The notes beneath the pieces are model-generated. The model saw nothing but the letters and a program-made list of their open reading frames with translations, searched no databases and was not told the DNA's origin. From positions 1-55,559 of the forward strand of contig NZ_FOEF01000036.1 of NCBI RefSeq assembly GCF_900110575.1: a stretch of DNA of 55,559 nucleotides. Reading direction: 5' to 3'. Origin of the DNA: Amycolatopsis saalfeldensis (GTDB lineage: Bacteria; Actinomycetota; Actinomycetes; Mycobacteriales; Pseudonocardiaceae). Each line of letters starts with the position of its first letter. Positions within the stretch are counted from its first letter, which is position 1. This document shows, in pieces, positions 42,538 through 51,069 of the stretch. Made by a program: the position numbers and the translations under genes.

Positions 42538-42801
42538 TCACCCGGGCAAGTCGAACTCCCCATCCCGAACGCCTTTCACGAACGCGTCCCACTCCGAAGG
42601 CGTGAACACGAGCGTGACCCCGACCGCCCTCGACTGCCGCAGCGCTACGTAGGTGACTCCGTCGCTGTGTGGCACGAACGCGTACTCGGCCCAATCCTCG
42701 ACGTCACCCGCATCCGCTGGGGCCGTCGAACGCCACTCGACCCGATCGAGGTCCAGTTCGTGCCGAACGTGGGCCTTGTCATCGGCCGGCGGAGTACTCA
42801 T
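42538..42801 (-). CDS. DUF397 protein (unpaired)
   Basis: An 87-residue DUF397 protein starting at ATG 42801 (GTG 42810 also possible). WRSTAPADAG, AFVPHSDGVTYVALRQSRAVGVTLVFTPSEWDAF and VKGVRDGEFDLPG are recognisable blocks, although the usual RDSKDP part is altered to RQSRAV. No XRE partner is adjacent; the next gene is the deaminase toxin, 36 bases downstream, so it may be co-expressed with it. Confidence 0.8.
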   Translation of the reverse strand: MSTPPADDKAHVRHELDLDRVEWRSTAPADAGDVEDWAEYAFVPHSDGVTYVALRQSRAVGVTLVFTPSEWDAFVKGVRDGEFDLPG

Positions 42802-43095
42802 GAACGTCACCGTAGAACATGACTACGACCGACGAACGAGCCCACGTCGGCGATCTCGTCCCACTGGCCGAAGAGCACGACGAAGTGACGCGAAGCAGTT
42901 TCCTGCAAAGAAGGGCGGGCTCAGCGCACGAGGGGGAGGGATGCGCCAAGCCCGCGTGGTCGAGCGTAGCGGCCAGAAGCCACGTTCCGGGCGAGCGTCG
43001 CCTTCAGCTGTCTCGCCCGGCGGCGCCCGATCGGGCTCACCCGGGTGAGGTCCATCTCTGGACTGGGCCGTTCGATACCTCGCATACTCGAACGC

Positions 43096-43704
43096 GTGAG
43101 CGAGCTAGGCACGGTGGGTACCGCCCCGGACCCCGGCTACCCGTTTCGCTCCCCAGGCCCTCACACACGGTGCCTGAACGGCCACTCGCTCGACCTCGCT
43201 GGTCAAACCTTGCCGTATTACCACGTCCTGGACTTGGATGCCACGCTGTGTAACCTTTGCACCGAACTCCGCCTCGACCGGCCGGGGTGGTTCCCCCTCG
43301 ACCACACCGCGGTCCGTCGCGTCGATGTGCCGCCGAAGTACCACCGCCCGATCGTCGAACTGGTCGCGCATCCACCGGACCAGCCCGCCGGCGTCGGCTA
43401 CATCGCGCTGCAGATCAGCGAGCGCAGCGTCGCGGACATCGACGTACAGATGTGCGGCATCGACCGGCGCGGCGTCATCGAGCAGATCCGCGTCGACGAT
43501 ACCTACCGTCGACGGCGTATCGGCACGCTCCTGGTCGCCGCAGTCCTCGCACGCGGCCCAGGATTCCAGTGGTCGACGACGAAGGTCGACAACTCGGCGA
43601 GCGCGCGAGCCTTCTGGGCATCCCAGCACCCTGCCGGGTCGCTGAGCCTTGGCAGGCCGGACTATTGCCCGCACATGAAGATCGTGAACGGGGAAGGTCT
43701 TTAG
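43096..43704 (+). CDS. GNAT-like acetyltransferase with Cys-rich N-terminal region
   Basis: A 202-residue protein starting at GTG 43096 (an in-frame ATG at 43045 lacks support). The N-terminal half has CLNGHSLDL and CNLC motifs. The C-terminal half has the GNAT acetyl-CoA site: IEQIRVDDTYRRRRIGTLLVAAVL, with a RRRRIG form of the Q/R-x-x-G-x-G/A signature, then NSASARAFWAS. Acceptor unknown. It converges on the next gene. Confidence 0.68.
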   Translation: MSELGTVGTAPDPGYPFRSPGPHTRCLNGHSLDLAGQTLPYYHVLDLDATLCNLCTELRLDRPGWFPLDHTAVRRVDVPPKYHRPIVELVAHPPDQPAGVGYIALQISERSVADIDVQMCGIDRRGVIEQIRVDDTYRRRRIGTLLVAAVLARGPGFQWSTTKVDNSASARAFWASQHPAGSLSLGRPDYCPHMKIVNGEGL

Positions 43705-43780
43705 CGCGGTGGTCGGCGTCGCTTCCCAGAGACGGCCTGCGCCAAGGCTCAACCGCGCGGCCTGGCCCAGTGCGTCACGC

Positions 43781-44254
43781 TCAGATCAGGAGTTCGTAGA
43801 CGGCACGGTGCTTGCCGGGTCCTTTGTAGTCACTGATGACGGACACGCCCTCGATCGTCTGATCGCCGGGGACGTTGGTGAAACCTCGTCGTGTCCAGGT
43901 GGTGTGGGCTGTGGTGTTGTCGGGTTCGGAGGTGAGGTAGAGCCTGCGGGCGCCGAGAAGTTGGCTGCGTTCGCGGACCGCGTTCAGTAGGGCGGTGGTG
44001 ACACCGGCGCGGCGGTGCTCGGGGTGGGTGATGACGTCCTGGAGGTAGACGTCGTCGGGATTGTCTTGGCTGCGGAAGGCCATGATCGCGCCGACGAGGT
44101 GATCGCCGTCGCGGGCGATCGGGCAGGTGGTGGAGAACAGGGTGGCGTAGAGCCAGTAGTCGGAGGCGGTGCGTGGCCGGATGTAGGGCGCGCCGAGGCT
44201 CATCAGCTCGATGACGTCGGCGATGTCGTGCTGGGTCAGTGGGCTGATCTTCAT
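43781..44254 (-). CDS. GNAT N-acetyltransferase coupled to the HUMPS fusion
   Basis: A 157-residue GNAT protein: YLQDVITHPEHRRAGVTTALLNAV is the acetyl-CoA-binding helix region and NTTAHTTWTRRGF the later conserved block. It is translationally coupled (ATGA) to the end of the giant HTH-NTPase-HEAT-HUMPS gene, so it belongs to the same unit. Its likely substrate could be a small metabolite or the partner protein; no evidence distinguishes these. Confidence 0.8.
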   Translation of the reverse strand: MKISPLTQHDIADVIELMSLGAPYIRPRTASDYWLYATLFSTTCPIARDGDHLVGAIMAFRSQDNPDDVYLQDVITHPEHRRAGVTTALLNAVRERSQLLGARRLYLTSEPDNTTAHTTWTRRGFTNVPGDQTIEGVSVISDYKGPGKHRAVYELLI

Positions 44255-47200
44255 CGGTGCCTTTCGCTGAGGTGGACCAGTTCGACGAGGTTCTTGGCGG
44301 CGGTCGCGGGGTCGAGGGCGTCGACGACGCTGCGGCCGACGATGAGGATGTCCCAGTCCGGGCTGGCCAGCACCGCGGAGTCCGTGGTACTGAAGCCTCC
44401 GCTGACGGCGACGGGGAGCGCGGTCCAGTGCCGTAGTTCGCGTGCGACGTCGAGCGGGGTGGTGCTGCCGATGCCGACATCGATGTTGGTGGTGACGGTG
44501 AAGCCGTCGACGCCGGCGCGTTCCATCTCGGTGATCCAGCGGTGGCTGGCCTTCACCGGAACGTCGAGGAGGATGGGGACGGCGAGGCGGCGGCCGGCAT
44601 CGACGGCGGCGCGGACGCTGGCGGTGGTGGCCGGTCCGATGAGCTGGACGATGTCCGCGCCAGCTTGGGCCGCGAGCACGACCTGGTCACGGCCCCAGTC
44701 CGCGGACATCATTTCGGCGATCACCGGTGTGTCCTCGACGGCGCTCTTGATCTGCTCGATGGCCCTGACTCCTGCTTCTTTGATCAGCGGGTCGCCGACC
44801 TCGATGAAGTCCGCGCCGGCGTCGGCCGCAGCTTCGGCGATCTGCACGGCGCCGGCAACGTCGTGCAGATCGAGTGCGATCTGCACCGACCGGTGGTTGC
44901 GGATGCGGCGGTACCGCTCGCGGACGCGACGCGGGTCGTCGTCCTCGGCAGGGTCGGTCATCGCGGCGTGTTCGGCTTCGCGGCGCACCAGCCACCGGTC
45001 GCTGCGCCGTCCGCCGTCGATGAGCCGGTCACGGACGTAGTCCGGAGGGGTGAGATGCCCGGTCCGGATCTCCCGCAGGATGGTGACGATCGCGCGGGGG
45101 TCGTGTGCGAAAGCGGCGGCCTCCTCGTTCGAGGCCGCCGCGTCACGGGGTGGCGCATGGAGAATACGGAGACGATCTTGGCTTGGACGGATGTGGCCGG
45201 GTGTTCGCGACCACGCTGGTTCGGTGGCCAGGATGTCCAGCGCGGCCTGGATGAGGTCGGGTCGTCGGGAGGGAAGTCCCAGCCGGTCCAGGCCTTGCAG
45301 CGCGCGCTCACGCACGTGCCAGTTGTCGTCGTTGAGCAGCACCGTCAGGTGCGTCACCGCGGCGTGGCCGGGTGCGCGTCCGACATCGGGAGCGATGGCC
45401 GCGCGGACCTTGTAGTCGGTGTCGTGCACGAGCCTGGTCATGACGGTCAGCCCGGTGTCGTCGACCGATACGGTGTCGTCGCCGAGCGCTTCGGCCAGGG
45501 CCGCGCGGACGCGCCAATCGGTGTGGCTGAGGAAGATCTCCAGGGTGCTGTTCGCGGCGTCGGCGAAGAAGAGATAGAAGTGGCGGGCGAAAAACGTTGC
45601 CTCGGCGCCGTCAGCAAGGTTCGCGAGGTCGAGGAAGGTGTACGCGTCGGTGCTGTCGAAGTTCTCCTCGACGAACGACGTGACCTCGGCCCACAGCGTC
45701 ACACCGAACTGCCGAAGCAGAGCCAGCAGCCACCGGTAGCGGCCGGGACCAAGCGCGTGGTGCAGGCGCGGGTTCCCCAGCAGGGCACGGCTGAGCGCGG
45801 GATCGTTGTCGTGCTCCGCGCGAGCGGCACAGGAGCGCAGGACTTCGGGTGTCAGGAACCGTGCCGCCCCGGCCATCGACATCATCAGAGGCACGGTGGT
45901 TCTCAGTGATGCGGTGGGCGCGGTCGCGATCGCCTCCAGCAGAGCGGGGGCGAGCAGGTCGAGGCGCTCGAGGACGAGGGCGAACATGCTGCGGGCCGCG
46001 CCGGACGTTGATGCGCGGTCGGCCAGTTCATTGAGCGCTTGCACGGCTGCGACCGAGCGTCCCTGGCGATGGAGCAGATCGGCAATCCGAGTGCTGAGGA
46101 AAAATTCGCGCAGGACGTCGTGGGAGAACTCCACCTGCCGGTGCTGGGTCACCCGCAGCAGCGTTGCCGGCAGATCGGACGGCAGCTCGGGAACCGGGTG
46201 GGCCCCGTCGTCGAGGACGTTCAGCGCGGCGGGGAGATCGTCGTGACCGTAGCGGTGCGCAAGCTCGGTGAGCAGCGGGAAGTAGCGCTCGGTGCCGTCG
46301 GTGCCCAGGACGCGGCGCACGCAGTGATCCACGAGCGCGTAAGCACCGAGGTCGCCTCCGCCGGCCAGCGGTGGAGCGGCAAGAGCGAGCTTCATGTACA
46401 AGGGCGTGCGCACCAGATGCTGAATGCCCGCAGAGAGGCTGTCGAACGATGCGCTCGCGGCCCGCTCCCAGTGCGCGCGAGCTTCCCCGACCGGCCAGGG
46501 AGACAAGGCGTGACGCTCGTCGGCCGGAGTGAACAGGGAGGCATGCAGCAGCGGGTGGGCAGTGGTCTCGATCGCAGGCGGGGTTCGCACGGTCAGCAGG
46601 AACCGCAGCGCGGAGGCTGTGGCCTGGCGGAGAATCGCGTCGATCTGGCGGCCTACCGTCGCGAATGCCTCGTGGCTGGCGATGCCATCGACGAGCACGA
46701 GGCAGGGCCGGGTGAGCCGGGCGCTGTGTTCTTCCAGGGTGAGCAACGCGTCGTCGCCGCGTGGAATCGAGGCGTAGCGCAGGATCTCGGCTGCGATGTC
46801 CACTGTGGACATTTCCCAGCTGCCCACGGTCAGCAGTTGGCAGTCGGCCTCACGGGTGAACTGCTGGGCCAGGTGCCGGGTCAGGCTGGTTTTCCCGATG
46901 CCGGCCGAGCCGGGCACGAGGAAGACACGTGCCGAGGACTCCAGGAACAGCCGGGCGGAGCCGACGACGCCGGCTGGCGGGGTGTACGGGAGCGGAGCAC
47001 CGGGCTCCGAATCGACAGTAGCCAGGATCGCGGCCGTCCTGACGGCCGACCCTGCACCGAGCCGGTGCACGACGACACCGCGCTCCTGATCGAATCGCTC
47101 CCGCCTGTCCGGTTCCAGGCGGCCGAGTTCCACATCGAGAACCTCGACCGTCTCGTGCTGCAGGGGTGCTGCCCGCTGCGGTTTCTCCCAGCCGACCACG

Positions 47201-47307
47201 GTGCTCTGGGCGTACCCCAGCCGCTGGGCGAACGCGCGCTGGCTGAGGTTCTGGACCTCGCGGAGCAACTTCACCTCGGGCGGCGTCCAGGTCGGGCGGC
47301 GGGTCAC
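44251..47307 (-). CDS. HTH-NTPase-HEAT protein fused to HUMPS/OMPDC-like barrel
   Basis: A 1018-residue fusion starting at GTG 47307 (GGAGGAACG upstream). Order: XRE-type helix-turn-helix (about 9-45, LREVQNLSQRAFAQRLG); a STAND/NACHT-like NTPase with Walker A PGSAGIGKTS at about 132-141 and CLVLVDG as Walker B; helical region; HEAT repeats (about 530-690, DWRVRAALAEALGD, DYKVRAAIAPDVG, NWHVRERALQGLD); and a C-terminal barrel (about 800-1018, VQIALDLHDVAGA... IEVGDPLIKEAG) of the hexulose-6-phosphate synthase family. The family motif DxKxxD reads ExMxxD (AEMMSADWG), so the catalytic Lys is Met. Likely a nucleotide- or metabolite-sensing regulator; enzyme activity is doubtful. Confidence 0.82.
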   Translation of the reverse strand: MTRRPTWTPPEVKLLREVQNLSQRAFAQRLGYAQSTVVGWEKPQRAAPLQHETVEVLDVELGRLEPDRRERFDQERGVVVHRLGAGSAVRTAAILATVDSEPGAPLPYTPPAGVVGSARLFLESSARVFLVPGSAGIGKTSLTRHLAQQFTREADCQLLTVGSWEMSTVDIAAEILRYASIPRGDDALLTLEEHSARLTRPCLVLVDGIASHEAFATVGRQIDAILRQATASALRFLLTVRTPPAIETTAHPLLHASLFTPADERHALSPWPVGEARAHWERAASASFDSLSAGIQHLVRTPLYMKLALAAPPLAGGGDLGAYALVDHCVRRVLGTDGTERYFPLLTELAHRYGHDDLPAALNVLDDGAHPVPELPSDLPATLLRVTQHRQVEFSHDVLREFFLSTRIADLLHRQGRSVAAVQALNELADRASTSGAARSMFALVLERLDLLAPALLEAIATAPTASLRTTVPLMMSMAGAARFLTPEVLRSCAARAEHDNDPALSRALLGNPRLHHALGPGRYRWLLALLRQFGVTLWAEVTSFVEENFDSTDAYTFLDLANLADGAEATFFARHFYLFFADAANSTLEIFLSHTDWRVRAALAEALGDDTVSVDDTGLTVMTRLVHDTDYKVRAAIAPDVGRAPGHAAVTHLTVLLNDDNWHVRERALQGLDRLGLPSRRPDLIQAALDILATEPAWSRTPGHIRPSQDRLRILHAPPRDAAASNEEAAAFAHDPRAIVTILREIRTGHLTPPDYVRDRLIDGGRRSDRWLVRREAEHAAMTDPAEDDDPRRVRERYRRIRNHRSVQIALDLHDVAGAVQIAEAAADAGADFIEVGDPLIKEAGVRAIEQIKSAVEDTPVIAEMMSADWGRDQVVLAAQAGADIVQLIGPATTASVRAAVDAGRRLAVPILLDVPVKASHRWITEMERAGVDGFTVTTNIDVGIGSTTPLDVARELRHWTALPVAVSGGFSTTDSAVLASPDWDILIVGRSVVDALDPATAAKNLVELVHLSERHR

Positions 47308-47505
47308 TGCACGTTCCTCCCGGCGGCGGTCTGATCGCACGAACTTAACGAATTCCCAGCGTAGCGGGCTGCCCACCGCCGGATGCCGATCACGACCGAT
47401 CACCACCCGCTCAGCGAACCCTTCCTCGCACCGAACCCCGCCCGGCACGGTCATTCCACGCACTCGCCGTCCGTTCGGCGGCGCCGCCGTGCCGAGTGAG
47501 GAGCC
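47308..47505. promoter_or_regulatory. Divergent promoter of the nucleotide-modification locus
   Basis: A 198-base region between the divergent starts of the HTH-fusion gene and the thymidylate synthase-like operon. It contains a direct repeat of GATCAC about 9 bases apart (near 47390-47404). The HTH in the fusion protein could bind here; that is an inference from divergent layout. Confidence 0.45.
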
Positions 47506-47508
47506 GTG

Positions 47509-48567
47509 ATGCCAGAGCCCGCACCGCCCGGAAGGCGCTCATTGTCACCGTCGTCGTTCCGCAGCTTCCACGACGCGTACGCCGCGGTGCTCACCGACCT
47601 CACCCGAGCGTCGGGACACATCAGCACCCGCGGCAACGCCGGGCCGGAACGGCTGAACGTGTCCTTCCAGCTAGGCAATCCCGCGGCGCGAGTCCCGATG
47701 TTCGCCTCCCGCAAAGCGAACATCGTGTTCAACCTGGCCGAGGTGCTGTGGTTCCTCGGTGGGCGCGATGACCTGGCGATGATGCGCTACTACGCGCCGA
47801 GGATGGCGGGCTACTCCCCCGACGGCGTCACCATCGCCGGCGCCGCCTACGGCACCCGCCTGTTCCGCACGCCCGGCCCCGGCCGGCGCTCGGCCTTCGA
47901 CGCGACACTGGACCTGATCCGCGAGGATCCCGACACCAAACGCGCCGTGATCCCGATCTTCGGCGCCCACGAAGTCGGCGACGGCGAGCACCCCGACGTG
48001 TCGTGCACCATCGCGTTTCAGCTCTTCAAACGCGAGGACCGCCTGCACGCGGTCTGTTACATGCGCGCCAACGACGCCTTCCAGGGCTTGGTGTCCGACG
48101 TCTTCTCCTTCACCTTCATCCAGGAGCTGGCCGCGCGCCTGCTCGACCTGCGGCTGGGGACGTACACGCACCACGTCGGGTCGATGCACATCGGCGACCA
48201 GCACCTGGCGAAAGCCCGCGCCATCGTCGCCGAAGCCCGCCAGGCACGGCCATCGTCGCTGCCGGTGACGCCGATGCCGGTCAGTACCACGCGCGCGATG
48301 GTCGAGGAGGTCTGCGCGCAGGAAGCACAGCTGCGGGCCAACCGGATCAGCCACACCCTCGACTCCCTGGCCAAGACCGGGCTTCCGGCGTACTGGCAAC
48401 GGCTGATCGCGCTGCTGGAGCTGCACCGCCACCTCATTCACGAGCCCGGGCGCCCGATCGACGAGGACATGCTCGCCTCGCTCGACCCCAGCCACTGGTG
48501 GCTACTGCACCACAAATGGCCGGCTCGGGTCCCCTCGCCCGACGTTCTCGGCTGGGACAGAGCATGA
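47509..48567 (+). CDS. Thymidylate synthase-fold enzyme, candidate (d)CMP hydroxymethylase
   Basis: A 352-residue ThyA-family protein starting at ATG 47509 (AGGAG upstream; GTG 47506 possible). It has EVLWFLGG (about 78-85), a TKRAVIPIF phosphate-binding region, catalytic Cys166 in PDVSCTIAFQLF, and the core MRANDAFQGLVSDVFSF, where Arg186 and Asp189 match the nucleotide-binding R-x-x-D. The position of the Asn that selects dUMP in thymidylate synthase (E. coli Asn177) is Asp197, as in phage T4 dCMP hydroxymethylase and MilA-type CMP hydroxymethylases. That points to a cytosine nucleotide substrate and formation of the 5-hydroxymethyl product. The Asp at this position is decisive for the call, but substrate is not proven. 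First gene of a five-gene coupled operon. Confidence 0.8.
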   Translation: MPEPAPPGRRSLSPSSFRSFHDAYAAVLTDLTRASGHISTRGNAGPERLNVSFQLGNPAARVPMFASRKANIVFNLAEVLWFLGGRDDLAMMRYYAPRMAGYSPDGVTIAGAAYGTRLFRTPGPGRRSAFDATLDLIREDPDTKRAVIPIFGAHEVGDGEHPDVSCTIAFQLFKREDRLHAVCYMRANDAFQGLVSDVFSFTFIQELAARLLDLRLGTYTHHVGSMHIGDQHLAKARAIVAEARQARPSSLPVTPMPVSTTRAMVEEVCAQEAQLRANRISHTLDSLAKTGLPAYWQRLIALLELHRHLIHEPGRPIDEDMLASLDPSHWWLLHHKWPARVPSPDVLGWDRA

Positions 48568-49118
48568 CCGGCGTGCCCGTCGCCGCACCTGTGGACTGGA
48601 CACAGTGGACTGTGGTGCTGCTCAAACCCGACTGCCTCGAACGTGACCTGGTGAACCCCGTCCTGGACCGGGTCGCCGCCGCGGTCACCCTCGTCGTAGC
48701 CGAGCGCATCACGGTGCAGGACTGGCAGATCTTCACCCACTACTGGGACCTGTTCGTCCACCGGCACCGGCTCGACGTCGATGTCGCCGGCTGCCTCCGG
48801 CACCGCTACGTCGGCCACCAGGTCGTCGTCGCCCTCGGCCACCACGCGCAAGGCGACGCGCCCGCGCGGGCCCGCGCCCTGCTCGGCGACTTCGACCCGA
48901 TCGTCGCCAAGCCGGGGACCATCCGCGCCGATCTGGGCGCCGACAGCCTCGCCGCGGCACGCCGGGAGCACCGGCTGGTCGACAACCTCATCCACAGCTC
49001 CGACGACGCCACCGCGGCCTGGCGCGACTTCCACATCTGGCTCGGCGGGCACCGCGCCGCAGAACTACTCCGCCCACCCGCCACCGCACAGGACACTCCG
49101 GAGGTACCGCACCCATGA
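48564..49118 (+). CDS. Nucleoside diphosphate kinase-like protein
   Basis: A 184-residue protein starting at ATG 48564 in an ATGA overlap with the thymidylate synthase-like gene. LLKPDCLERDLVNPVLDRV carries Lys21, PGTIRADLG is the nucleotide loop, and NLIHSSDDATAAWRDFHIW carries the active-site His144 in the N-x-x-H-x-S-D pattern of NDP kinases. It is longer than typical NDP kinases (about 140 residues) with an insert near 60-100. Likely phosphorylates the modified nucleotide to a triphosphate. Confidence 0.8.
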   Translation: MTGVPVAAPVDWTQWTVVLLKPDCLERDLVNPVLDRVAAAVTLVVAERITVQDWQIFTHYWDLFVHRHRLDVDVAGCLRHRYVGHQVVVALGHHAQGDAPARARALLGDFDPIVAKPGTIRADLGADSLAAARREHRLVDNLIHSSDDATAAWRDFHIWLGGHRAAELLRPPATAQDTPEVPHP

Positions 49119-50377
49119 CCCGTACACCCGTCGCGCTCGACACAGCCATCTCCCGCGGCACCCGCGCCCTGCGGATGATGCCGGCCGAACAGATCGCACG
49201 CCTCGACCCGTACATGGCCCAGTTCATCGGCTACCGCAAGAGCGGCCTGTCGATGAACAACATCATCGGCTGCCCGCTGGACTGCGCCTACTGCGTCCGC
49301 CACTTCTGGGGCAACTTCGAGCAGAAGATCCCGCAGCTGATCGAAACCACCGCCAACGCCGTGCAAGCACTCGTCGACCACCCCGGCTTCGCCCCGCACG
49401 TGACCCCCATCCAGCTCTACAACAAGGCCACCGACCCGTTCCTTCCCGCGGTCAAGCCCGAACTGTTCGCCGCCCTGCACGACCTGGACCGGCGCGGGCT
49501 GACGAACCTGGTCCTGCTGATCACCCGCTTCCGCGTGACCGACGCCGACATGGCCGAACTGGAGTCGCTCACCCACCTGCGCGTCACGCTGCTGTTCACC
49601 TACTCCGGGATCGAGGACACCCGGATCGAGCCCATCGCGAAAAGCTCCATCACCCTCACCTCCCTGCAGACCGCCGGCCGCACACCCGGCCGCCGGACCA
49701 AGGTCATCCTCTACTGGCGGCCGATCGTGCCGGGCTGGAACGACCACCCCGACACCATGAACCGTGTCCTCGACGCCGGCCGCGACGCCGACGGCATCGT
49801 GTTCACCGGCTACTACCACAAACCCGAGAACGCGGAATTCATCACCTCGCTCGGCATCCCGCTGCCCTACGGCCTCGACGACGTCGCACGCCGCAAGGCC
49901 ATGCCCGCGGAAATCGACGAGAAAGTCGTCGCTGCGTGGAAGAAATCAGGCATCAGCACACCCTTGTACCGCAAGACATCCTGCGGTGTCGCCGCCGCCC
50001 ACGGCGTCGCCGACTACAATGGACACTGGGGCGTCAACGACCTCTGCGACATCTGCCCGCTCGCCCAGCAGACCCTGTGCCGCGACGCCCACCGCGCCCC
50101 CACCACCAGTGAGCTGGACGCCATCTTCGACACCCTCGGGTACTCCTCGCCGGTCGCGTTCGACGACGGACACGTCTGGACCCGCGGCCTGAGCGAGCAG
50201 CAGCGCTACCCCATCCAGCACCAGACCGGCTACCAGATCTGGGACACGACCCTGCCGCACTTCCACGGCAACCACGGCCGCTCCCTCGTCGGATTCACCC
50301 CCGATGAGGCAGATCAGCACCACATCGCGGAGGTTCGCCGTGACCTGGAGCACCAGACCCGCTTCGATGACGAGTGA
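49115..50377 (+). CDS. Radical SAM enzyme with extra C-terminal Cys cluster
   Basis: A 420-residue radical SAM protein. Cys53, Cys57 and Cys60 form the CxxxCxxC motif (IGCPLDCAYC) that binds the catalytic [4Fe-4S] cluster, followed by an aromatic-rich CVRHFWG. Four more Cys, 290, 311, 314 and 322 (KTSCG and LCDICPLAQQTLC), could hold a second cluster. The remainder looks like the usual partial TIM barrel (LLITRFRVT, LLFTYSGIED, VILYWRPIVPGWND). Substrate unknown; context suggests a modified nucleotide or nucleoside. Coupled to both neighbours by four-base overlaps. Confidence 0.82.
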   Translation: MTRTPVALDTAISRGTRALRMMPAEQIARLDPYMAQFIGYRKSGLSMNNIIGCPLDCAYCVRHFWGNFEQKIPQLIETTANAVQALVDHPGFAPHVTPIQLYNKATDPFLPAVKPELFAALHDLDRRGLTNLVLLITRFRVTDADMAELESLTHLRVTLLFTYSGIEDTRIEPIAKSSITLTSLQTAGRTPGRRTKVILYWRPIVPGWNDHPDTMNRVLDAGRDADGIVFTGYYHKPENAEFITSLGIPLPYGLDDVARRKAMPAEIDEKVVAAWKKSGISTPLYRKTSCGVAAAHGVADYNGHWGVNDLCDICPLAQQTLCRDAHRAPTTSELDAIFDTLGYSSPVAFDDGHVWTRGLSEQQRYPIQHQTGYQIWDTTLPHFHGNHGRSLVGFTPDEADQHHIAEVRRDLEHQTRFDDE

Positions 50378-51069
50378 CCACCCCCGCACTGCGAACGGAG
50401 CCACTCGTGCCGGACGACACCGCCCCCTGGACCGACGCCCACCTCGTCGCCATCGACGTCGAAGGCAGCGGCCCCCAGGACCCCGCCGGCGAAGCACTGC
50501 TGGAGATCGCCCTGGTCCCGATCCACCGCGGCACACCCGACGTGGACAACGCGTTCAGCACGCTGATCGACCCGCAACGCACCATCACCCGCGGGCCCTG
50601 GACCTCACCCGGCATCACCAACACCGTCCTCCGCGACGCACCCGTCCTCGATGAGGTCGCCCCCGCCATCATCGACCTGGTTGCCGACGCGACGCTGGTC
50701 GGGCACAACGTCCGCGTCGACTGGCGCCTCCTGCACACCGTCCTCCCCGAGGCCTCACCGATCGGCCTGGTCGACACCCTGCGCCTCGCCAAACACCGCC
50801 ACCCCGAACTCCGCACAGGCCACGGACTCCAAGCCTGGCTCGACCGACTGTCCCTGTCCGACGACATCACCCACGCCGCACCCGGCAGCCAGCCGCACCG
50901 CGCCCTCTGGGACACCGTCGGCACCGCGGCCCTCCTGCGCACGTTCATGCACGACGCCACACCGGCGGAAGCCACGCTCGGTGGGCTCATGGCCGTGGCA
51001 GGCCTGAACCTGGACGGCACCCCCTTCTCCCCGCCATCCGACCAACACTCCTTGTGGGACAACCTATGA
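50374..51069 (+). CDS. DEDDh 3'-5' exonuclease (DnaQ-like)
   Basis: A 231-residue exonuclease starting at GTG 50374. Asp28 and Glu30 in AIDVEGSG, Asp116 in GHNVRVDWRLL, and His175 and Asp180 in PHRALWDTVG supply the complete DEDDh catalytic set. Such enzymes degrade single-stranded DNA, RNA or small oligonucleotides. In this operon it could act on nucleotides, oligonucleotides or a nucleotide product; the exact target is inference. Confidence 0.84.
   Translation: MTTPALRTEPLVPDDTAPWTDAHLVAIDVEGSGPQDPAGEALLEIALVPIHRGTPDVDNAFSTLIDPQRTITRGPWTSPGITNTVLRDAPVLDEVAPAIIDLVADATLVGHNVRVDWRLLHTVLPEASPIGLVDTLRLAKHRHPELRTGHGLQAWLDRLSLSDDITHAAPGSQPHRALWDTVGTAALLRTFMHDATPAEATLGGLMAVAGLNLDGTPFSPPSDQHSLWDNL

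Noticed and set aside
42819..43253. A 144-codon plus-strand frame starting opposite the DUF397 gene
   Set aside because: The first 35 codons look protein-like, but the remainder is out of frame with the GNAT gene it overlaps and is low complexity. It may be a fragment, but I cannot support it as a gene.
44251..47307. Bifunctional hexulose-phosphate synthase enzyme as a firm call
   Set aside because: The catalytic DxKxxD motif is ExMxxD, so enzymatic activity cannot be claimed.
47509..48567. Ordinary ThyA thymidylate synthase
   Set aside because: Asp replaces the dUMP-selecting Asn and the gene sits in a specialised operon, so a cytosine-nucleotide enzyme is favoured, although not proven.
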